The notes beneath the pieces are model-generated. The model was not told where the DNA came from and made no database searches. It saw only the letters and a program-made list of their open reading frames with translations. Positions 56,806-64,000 of a stretch of DNA of 64,000 nt are shown piece after piece. This stretch comes from Anisus vortex (lineage: Eukaryota; Mollusca; Gastropoda; Planorbidae): contig OX421509.1 in assembly GCA_949126835.1 (NCBI GenBank), positions 14,936,279-15,000,278 of the forward strand. Direction: 5' to 3'. The translations under genes were made by a program, and so were the position numbers. Numbering within the stretch: the first letter of the stretch is position 1; the number at the start of each line of letters is the position of its first letter.

Positions 56806-57929
56806 TTCATTTACGATGTTGAACGCGAGGCCTTCCCAATAATTCCCCTTGCATTCAGTTGTTTATTAACGAGGCGTAATCTCCTTTATAAAAGGTACGC
56901 ACCAGCAATTTGGCTTGGAGAGTTTTAATGTTGTACTATAAAAAAACAACTAGATTATGACGTAATGTTTATCAATTCATTTTTTTTTTCATTAAGGGTA
57001 GATGTTTGCTTTATTATATTAATTTTAAGTTATAGTAACCTAATGTTTTAATTATTTATGGATTCACGTCGCTATTGAGAACATTCTTGAATAAGCGACT
57101 TTATACAATCAATTAAACTATTAAAAAAAAGAACAAAAACTAAATACCGAAAGAAACTTTCTCACTGCAGTTTTTGTTGTAATTTTTTTTTCTTCTCTTT
57201 TAACAAAACACATTGTAGTCATTCGTTTCTCCGCCATTTTGACGGGAATAACCACTAGTAAACAAATAGATGCATACGTCTTAAATGTATAGCCCGAGAG
57301 AGACGAGGAGGGAAAGAGAGTTGAGGAAAGAGAGATGTAAAGAGAGTGAGAGAGAGAGAGAGAGAGAGTTGGGAGAATTGATTAGACACAGATAGATAAC
57401 TGTTCTAATGAAACATCGTACTTTAAAGAATTTCATGGCATTACTTGATATGTCTGCCATACAATCACCGAAAACGTTTGCCCTTTCCCTATAAACGGCA
57501 TGAAATCATTGACAATCATGTTTTTCTCTCTCTCTCTCTCTCTCTTGTCCCCTCAACTTTAAGCTTAAGTTTTTGTCCTGTAAAGATCAATAAATGCAGT
57601 TTTATAGCTGAGAAGATAAACAGATAGAATCTCGAAGTGCTGCTGACGAATTAATGATAAAGATAAACATGTTTTTAAATAATTTTGCTATCAGCAACTG
57701 GCTTCAATGTCAGAATTTCTTTTCTTTTTCTCATTTTCTGTTTAAAAAACGTCACTTTGTGATTATTTTCCTTTCGAGAAGATAGAGGTATTAAATTTAC
57801 ATGATATGGAAATACGGACTCTTTTAATTAAAAAATAACTAATTTATTGTTTGAATCATTATAAAACTTACATTTTAGATCTATTTTTAGCATCGGATTA
57901 CGTCATCATTATTTTACCACCCAATCACC
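56806..57929. other. AT-rich spacer with GA and TC microsatellites
   Basis: (GA)n at 57300-57370 and (TC)n at 57526-57547. No gene recognised. Confidence 0.4.
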
Positions 57930-58152
57930 ACCTATCAGCAACTGAAAACAAGTTGCAGGCATTCGAAAATAAATGCATGAGAAATATACTTCGAATCTTT
58001 TACGTAGAACACAGGACTAATGGGTATGTGCGGGGCACATTATTCTCAATTGCAGACCCTCAAGAAAACATGGCAACAATCAAATGGCGCAAACGGACAA
58101 GGCTCGGTCAGATGTTGCGGCACAATAACCAGCCAAAAACAATCCTCTAGGG
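57930..58152 (+). mobile_element. LINE tail, family A, left part (split by a hAT insertion)
   Basis: Encodes ENKLQAFENKCMRNILRIFY, VEHRTNGYVRG, a frameshift, ATIKWRKRTRLGQMLRHNNQ and PKTIL up to the insertion point. Continues at 61028. This is the RT-distal C-terminal region of a non-LTR ORF2. Confidence 0.8.
58145..58152. repeat. Left 8-bp target-site duplication CTCTAGGG
   Basis: Identical to 61028-61035. Fits the nnnTAnnn preference of Buster-type hAT elements. Confidence 0.95.
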
Positions 58153-58173
58153 CAGAGGTTCCCAACCCTGTGC

Positions 58174-58197
58174 CCGCGGGCGCCATGGCGCCCGCGG
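58174..58197. repeat. Perfect 24-bp GC palindrome inside the left end
   Basis: The half-site is CCGCGGGCGCCA, centred on CCATGG. In hAT elements subterminal motifs can bind transposase; that role here is inference. Confidence 0.9.
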
Positions 58198-58912
58198 AAC
58201 GATTCGTATGTGCCCGCCTCTCACTATTCGACAGAGACAGAATTTTTTTCATAAACATTATTTTAAAATATGATTTATTTTTATTCATTTGTTAGAGTTT
58301 TAATTTTTCTTTGACTGCCTAGGTTTATTAAATATGTTCGATACTTGTCCCAGCTTGTCTAGCGGCGAGCCAGACTGCACTATTTACGCTAGCCTGGAAC
58401 GGCTAGTGCCATTTGCACATCACACCTTGTACACGCAGAAAACCCGAAGTGAACGAATGGAATGAACGCCACGAACTGATCCGATAAACGCCGAAAGCGC
58501 CAAATCACAAGGCACATATTTCTGATTGCTTCTGCGATCATCGGCTCACTTCGGGTTTTCCGCGTATACATGGAGTGATGCGCAAAAAGCATTCCCCGCC
58601 TGGAACCGCGTTGTTGTCATTGTGATTGCTGCCCTGTTCGGGTCGGGACAGTTAGATAAGAGACATGTTCGTCAGACGAAACACGAATTAGGAGTTTTCG
58701 ATTAAAAAAAAATTAACAGGCTAAAAGCGAGGTGCGTAATTTATTGTATTCATAAGCGATCATCTATTAATAAACTATTATTATTGAGGAGATAGTTATA
58801 GTTCTTGTTATAATATATTTATGCATATAATGCAGAACAGACTTGCGCTATAACATTGATATTATATTGTAGTTCAATTATTTTTTTTTTTATTATTTAT
58901 TTTAGCCCTAAA

Positions 58913-60731
58913 ATGAGTGGACCAAGTAAAAGACAACGAACCTATAATTTTAACACTGACTGGGAGGAATCATATTGTTTCGTTAATTTGAACAATAAAT
59001 GCGTTTGTTTGTTGTGTGGTAGTAGCATTGCAGTGCCGGAAAAACATAACGTTGAACGACACTTTCAGACAAATCATGACACTTTTAATGTGAATTATCC
59101 TCTTAAATCTGAAGTAAGAAAGAAAAAAATTTGTAATCTAAAATCAAGTCTAACAGCACAACAGACTGTTTTCACTAGACATGTGGAAAATTCTAAAAAG
59201 GCCACCATTGCTTCTTTCAAAATATCTCACATGCTCGCAAAAAAAGAAGAAACCTTTCATTGATGGTGAGTTGTTTAAGGAACTATTTTTGACTGGTGCC
59301 GATTGTTTGTTTGATGAATTTTCTAACAAACGTGAGATTGTCTCAGCAATACAAGACTTACAGTTGTCAAATAACATAGTCACAAGAAGAATACATGCAA
59401 TTTCAACAGACATACAAACTCAGTTAAGAACTGACTTGGAAATATGTGACTGGTTCTCGCTACAATTTGACGAGTCAACAGATATATCAGACACCGCACA
59501 GTTAGCAGTTATGGTGAGAATGGTGTTTAGTAACTTCACAGTAAAAGAGGATATGTTACAAATATTACCTATGAAAGGAAAGACAAGAAGTGAGGATATT
59601 TATAATACATTCAAAACATACGCCAAGTCAATAAATATGCCTTTGCACAAGCTGTCTGCAATAACCACTGATGGGGCGCCAGCAATGATGGGTAAAAACA
59701 AAGGATTTATTGCCCTCTGCATGAAGGATGATTCATTTTCAAACTTCATGTCCTACCATTGTATTATCCTCCAGGAAGCTCTGTGTTGTAAAATTTTGCC
59801 ATTTGAACACGTCATGAAAATAGTTACAAAAATAATCAATTCTATTCGAGCAGCTCCTTTGCAACACCGACTTTTCAAGGCCCTGTTAGAAGATACTGAA
59901 GATAAAGAACATGGTCTTATTCTGCATACTGAAGTACGTTGGCTCAGTAAAGGAAAGGTTCTTACAAGATTTGTGAGTTTAATTGAAGAAATAAAAACAT
60001 TTATAAACGATAGAAAGGAAAATTATGATGAACTAGCTGACTCTGACTGGCTGATTGATTTGGGATTTCTCACAGACATCATGGAAAAATTGAATTCTTT
60101 AAATTTAAAAGACAAAAGCTTAGCTGAAATGATAAGCTCTGTAAAGTCATTTAAAGCTAAATTGGATTTGTTGATATGACATCTGCAGATCAATTCTCTC
60201 GTGCATTTCCCACATATGAAGAAATTGCTAGGTGACAATGAATTAAATGGGACATTATTTATTAAGCATCTTCAAGAGTTAAAAAACAGTTTGAAGAGAG
60301 ATTTTTGCAGTTTAAACATATTGAGCCAATAGTTTCCTTCTGTATCAATCCTTTTATTTGCCAAATAAATGTTATGGAAATAGCCGCATGTATTGCAGAT
60401 TTTGTTCAAGGTAAGACAGAAGAACTAGAGTTAGAAATGTTGGACCTTAAGAATGATATTGCTAAAATCCTTAATGTCAGAGGACTTTTGGAATACAGTG
60501 GATAGAGAAAAGTTCCCATTGTTGAAAAAAGCGGCATATAAATTTGAATCATTTTTCGGTTCGACATATTTATGCGAATCATTGTTTTCAAACATGAACT
60601 TAATAAAATCAAGATATAGATCTCGACTCACCGATGAGCATCTTAATGATTTTCTGCTAACAGGATTATCGTCATACGCTCCTAATTATGAAGCTCTGGC
60701 CAATGAAATGCAATGCCAAAGATCACATTGA
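58913..60731 (+). pseudogene. hAT transposase (BED finger, ZBED5/Buster-like), disrupted
   Basis: The likely start is MSGPSKRQRTYNF at 58913, just after a TTTATTTTAG acceptor-like tract, so an upstream intron is possible. Residues 25-60 contain a BED-type finger (CVCLLCG...H..RHFQTNH). The catalytic core has LQFDESTDISDTAQL (first Asp), ITTDGAPAMMG (second Asp) and TEVRWLSKGKVL. The C-terminal dimerisation region has FGSTYLCESLFSNMNLIKSR and SRLTDEHLNDFL. Lesions: a +/-1 shift in an A-run near 59240, an in-frame TGA at 60177, and shifts near 60305 and 60470. The family cuts and pastes hAT elements in the nucleus. About 600 residues in all, close to family length, so nothing large is deleted. 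Confidence 0.93.
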
Positions 60732-61027
60732 CTTTATTATATTTTTTAATTAAATGTTTTCTTTGTATTTGTGTGTTTTGTTTACTTTCTTTACGTTTTG
60801 TAAATACATTTCTCTGTGTGTATGCAATTTGAAAAAATGCCAAATAATTTTATTATTTTGTAACATTTTTGTTTATTATTTATTAATACATTATGACTAT
60901 AAGAAAATAAATTATGGGAAAATGACAAGTTATGGAAGGAGTTTGTCGATTTAAAATAGGTGGTGCCCGCCACCCTACCGATATTTTAGAATGTGCTCTA
61001 GAGTAAAAAAAAGGTTGGGAACCCCTG

Positions 61028-61250
61028 CTCTAGGGCACGGTAGAAAATGGACGTCGGTAGAAGGTGGACGTCGGAGAGGCCGAAAGCGGAGATATTGGTT
61101 CGACAATGTAAAACATTGGGCAGGGCTGCAGTTGACTCAACTATTGACAACCGCTCAAGATAGGCAAAAGTGGAGAAAATTTACTGCAGAGGTGTCCATT
61201 CGCTCCCCCCAAACGACCACAACGGTCAAGGGATTGATGATGATGCCTTT
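61028..61250 (+). mobile_element. LINE tail, family A, right part, with duplicated CTCTAGGG
   Basis: The first eight bases are the right target duplication. Then comes EGGRRRGRKRRYWFDNVKHW, AGLQLTQLLTTAQDRQKWRK and FTAEVSIRSP, ending with CGGTCAAGGGATTGATGATG. It continues the frame region broken at 58152. Confidence 0.85.
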
Positions 61251-61874
61251 ATTTTTAGCACGGGATAACGGTCCGCTTTAATGTACTAACTGGCGCCACC
61301 ATTTCGTCAAATTCAGTAAGACTTTACTTTATACGCAAACATTTAAAATTCAGTTATGGCAAAAATAATATTTTTATTTTACTGAAAGTTTACCATTTAA
61401 ATAGTTGACCACTAACTAGATTATCACTAACTAATTGACCACTACTAACTAGTTGACCACTAACTAGATGACCTAAAAGAACGATAGACAGCTTAATTCG
61501 ATTTCCAGTTAAAATAAAAAATCCACAAATTTCAGGATTTAAAAAAAGTACTGGGATTTAATTAGAACGGCTTAGATTTATACATATCCAATTACTTAAA
61601 GCTATTGTATTACCACCACCATCCCCTCGACAACTCAAGTTACCACCCAGACGTCTAAGCTGTCAGCAATTCTTTGAAATCTAATTGGACTTGACGTTTT
61701 AAAAAAGTCTACACTTTGACATGAATTATTTATTTTGGTCCAGACAATGTAAACACTCTAACCTCGTGGTAATCTTTTAATACTTTTAGCAGTGACTATG
61801 TCAAACAGTGGTAAGTTCTAAATTGTGGAAATACTCATTCGTTAAATGTGTTAAATAAATATAATAAAAAAAAA
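61251..61874. other. Spacer with a short 15-20 bp array
   Basis: 61405-61475 has four to five copies of TTGACCACTAACTAGAT-like units. No gene. Confidence 0.5.
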
Positions 61875-62126
61875 CTAGTGAGAGACTAGGATGTATTAGT
61901 GAGAGACTAGGATGTACTAGGGAGAGACTAGGATGTACTAGTGAGAGACTAGGATGTACTAGTGAGAGACTAGGATGTACTAGTGAGAGACTAGGATGTA
62001 CTAGTGAGAGACTAGGATGTACTAGTGAGAGACTAGGATGTATTAGTGAGAGACTAGGATGTATTAGTGAGAGACTAGGATGTACTAGTGAGAGACTAGG
62101 ATGTACTAGTGAGAGACTAGGATGTA
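61875..62126. repeat. 21-bp minisatellite, 12 copies
   Basis: The unit is GTGAGAGACTAGGATGTACTA; TATTA variants occur in three copies and GGGAGAG in one. The minus-strand 7-residue frame (SLSLVHP) is an artefact. Confidence 0.97.
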
Positions 62127-62497
62127 GAGCTTTATTTTCATGTTTGCTAAGCAAGTGACCAGAAGTTATGGACTTTACAAATTTAACGCCTTTTTGTATT
62201 TCTACTTAACTCAAGTAAATTAAACAAGCTAAAATTTGACTCAATGGCCTATCAGTGTATTCCATTTTAAACAATTTATTATTACCGGCAGTAGTTTTGT
62301 GAAATTTTATTTTGATTATATTTGCTTCGTTCCTACCAAAGTGTGAGATATTGATAAGCTGTATCCTAATGGACTTGAAGAAATATGATAGGCAGATAAA
62401 AACAACAGCGCGCGTTGTATTAACAATCCCAAACGCCTTGGGGTTCGAAACCTCGAATTAGATTTGACGAGGATAGTTTTCTTGTTCTATATTATTA
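62127..62497. other. AT-rich spacer
   Basis: Nothing recognised. Confidence 0.3.
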
Positions 62498-62637
62498 TTA
62501 GAGATGGGAATCGAACTGAACACAAACCGAACACACCGAACTCGAATTGTTTCAAGATACAGAGATACTGAACAACGAACCGAGTCCTACCGAACCGAAC
62601 CCGAACTTCAAAAAGTGGCTTCAATTCCCATCTCTAA
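62498..62637. mobile_element. MITE of about 140 bp with 18-bp terminal inverted repeats
   Basis: Left TTAGAGATGGGAATCGAA; the complement of the right end is TTAGAGATGGGAATTGAA (17 of 18). The interior is non-coding with six CCGAAC-type motifs in one orientation. TAGAGATGGG-type ends occur in some hAT families. No clear 8-bp duplication was found; TTA/TAA-type flanks are ambiguous. Confidence 0.75.
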
Positions 62638-62999
62638 TCTGTATGATCTATCCTAGAGTAAACCCAGAATAAATAGTTAGATGGTTGAGGCCAACGCGAC
62701 AAAACATTATCTAGCAAGAAATGTATTCAGACCCCAAAAAAACGTTGACGTTCGTTTTGTATGACAATTTGAACAGACACTTTACATGTAATGTGTGTGA
62801 AACAATACATAAAGAAATAAACAAATAGAAACTAAGGTGACAAATTATTTCAATTAAATATTTTCATAACATTTATCGACACATGAGTTAGGAATGAGAT
62901 ATTTATTATGCCTACGTAGGTGAGTTCTACTTATTGGACTACATTCAAAGGCTGTTTTCATTTGCAGGTGTCAAAAATTATATTATAGAGAATGCCAAA
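62638..62999. other. AT-rich spacer
   Basis: Nothing recognised. Confidence 0.3.
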
Positions 63000-63302
63000 T
63001 ATCCTTCAGATGCTATAAAAGATCATGCAAAATATCATTGAGATGATATGAAAGATCATTTATCTAATTAAAAAGATCATTTAGATATTACAAAAATATG
63101 TCAGATTTTACGAAAGATCATTTAGATAAAACAAACGATTTTTAGATGATACTAAAAGATCATTTAAATAGTACAAAAGTGTTTTGAGATGAAACAAAAG
63201 AGCATTTAGATAATACAAACAATTTTTTTTTCAGATGATACAAAAGATAAATTACGTAATGCAGACGATTTTTTTAGATGATACTAAAAGATCATTTAGA
63301 TT
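63000..63302. repeat. Degenerate array of AGATCATTTAGAT(G/A)ATACAAA units
   Basis: About ten imperfect copies with period near 30 bp, with variants such as AGACGATTTTTTTAGATGAT. An old array. Confidence 0.75.
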
Positions 63303-63420
63303 CATAGGTTCTCAACGGGGGCGATATCGCCCCCCAGGGGGGCGATTAGAAGCTTTAAGGGGGCGATAACATTCCCGGGGCGATTAAGGGGGCGATGAAG
63401 GGCAAGTGGGCGGTTCATAC
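63303..63420 (+). mobile_element. Left end of another hAT-like element
   Basis: CATAGGTTCTCAACGGGGGC resembles a CAG(A/G)GGTTCTCAAC hAT end. A perfect 18-bp palindrome (GGGGGCGATATCGCCCCC, 63315-63332) follows, then four more GGGGCGAT motifs to 63400. The matching right end was not found in the remaining 580 bp, so the element is truncated, decayed or continues past the window. Confidence 0.55.
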
Positions 63421-64000
63421 GTACCTGCTATAATTTCAACAACTCAGCTTTTTGAATCGATTAGTTTTTGGATGAAATATGATGTAAACGCAAGTGCTAC
63501 TAAATATCTGATATCTCCCAACAGTAGGCATACATATTATTGAACAATAAATAAGAATCGCAATGACTTTTCGATCAAGTAGGGGGGGGGGGGTCAGTAT
63601 TTGGCAAATATGGTATGCGGCCGTCTCGTCTTATGGTTGGTTCACCGGACTGTCGCCTTAACATCTGCTAATATTACTCTTATATTACTCTTTTGATGTT
63701 TTACCGAGATGTCCTTTAATGCGCTTGAATTTTTCGTAAAGAGGTAACCACAATAGCTGAGCGGTATAGATACGTGGTAATTATACAAACTGGGTAGTAA
63801 TTGAAATGCTTGAAAATATTCATATACATTCTTTAGTCATATAATATTTATACAATTTTCAAATAAGTTTTACAGTTCTATCATATCATTTCAAAGTTAT
63901 AAATGCAAGCCATTTAATTTTTTATAAAAGAAAAACAAATTGAAATATTACCTCAAATGAAAAGGGTTAATTATCTCCCTTTAATTAAAAAATGTTTCCG
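63421..64000. other. Possible interior of the hAT-like element, or spacer
   Basis: AT-rich with a G run at 63582. The AGGGTTAATTATCTCCCTTT motif at 63963 is of the mollusc-type repeat motif noted elsewhere. No coding signal. Confidence 0.3.

Larger units (their letters stand above)
58153..61027 (+). mobile_element. Complete 2.9-kb hAT (Buster-like, ZBED5-type) DNA transposon
   Basis: Terminal inverted repeats: CAGAGGTTCCCAACC at the left, and the complement of the right end reads CAGGGGTTCCCAACC (14 of 15). A perfect 8-bp duplication CTCTAGGG flanks it. The element lies in the middle of a LINE tail that rejoins cleanly when it is removed. A perfect 24-bp palindrome (58174-58197) lies just inside the left end. 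The single gene encodes a BED-finger transposase with at least three frameshifts and one internal stop, so this copy is dead. Identical duplications and 93% matching ends suggest that it moved not long ago, perhaps with transposase supplied in trans. Confidence 0.95.

Noticed and set aside
58046..58288. 80-codon minus-strand frame over the hAT left end
   Set aside because: It spans the LINE/hAT junction and the palindrome, with no conserved domain.

Overview
This window looks like animal nuclear DNA, most likely from a gastropod mollusc (inference). It is AT-rich and has no prokaryotic gene organisation. Its only recognisable host coding sequence is two GC-rich exons on the minus strand that encode the N-terminal half of receptor-guanylate-cyclase / natriuretic-peptide-receptor-like ligand-binding domains. 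Everything else is intron or intergenic sequence filled with minisatellites, microsatellites, tRNA-derived SINEs, 5'-truncated LINE tails and hAT/piggyBac-type DNA transposons. The mollusc assignment rests on the SINE type, on AAGGGAG(G/A)TAAT-like motifs at about 26.83, 37.30 and 63.98 kb, and on the receptor type. The species cannot be read from the sequence.

Layout. 1-28 kb: repeat-rich, with tandem arrays of unit 22, 27, 36, 44, 34, 13, 19 and 26 bp, several minus-strand SINE copies, LINE 3' ends, and two 73-bp TTAA-flanked piggyBac-like MITEs (the second at 26.0 kb, inverted). 28.2-34.4 kb: two paralogous first exons, A (28238-28946) and B (33650-34409). Each has a signal peptide and the N-lobe of an ANF-receptor domain, and each ends in a phase-1 GTGAGT donor at the homologous Ser-Gly position. 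No kinase or cyclase exons were seen towards lower coordinates, so the rest of the gene(s) must lie beyond the left edge or behind very long introns. 34.7-45.4 kb: DNA-transposon remnants, including a family of short hAT (Buster-like) elements with 8-bp nnnTAnnn target duplications, LINE tails, and a 0.52-kb tandem dimer. 47-53 kb: tandem arrays of 33, 33/27 and 18 bp, a SINE, and a roughly 190-bp duplication. 55.1-56.8 kb: a LINE fragment encoding an RNase H domain and a zinc knuckle. 57.9-61.25 kb: a complete but mutated hAT transposon (58153-61027) with 14/15-matching terminal repeats and a perfect 8-bp duplication CTCTAGGG, nested in a LINE tail. 61.9-64 kb: a 21-bp array, a further MITE, and the left end of another hAT element with a subterminal palindrome.

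The two receptor exons are the main biological finding. They could be alternative first exons giving one receptor two ligand-binding N-lobes, or the 5' ends of two tandem genes with large introns. The transposon nesting gives a relative insertion order. No tRNA, rRNA or CRISPR locus was found. Most long open frames in the window are by-products of tandem repeats whose unit is a multiple of three.
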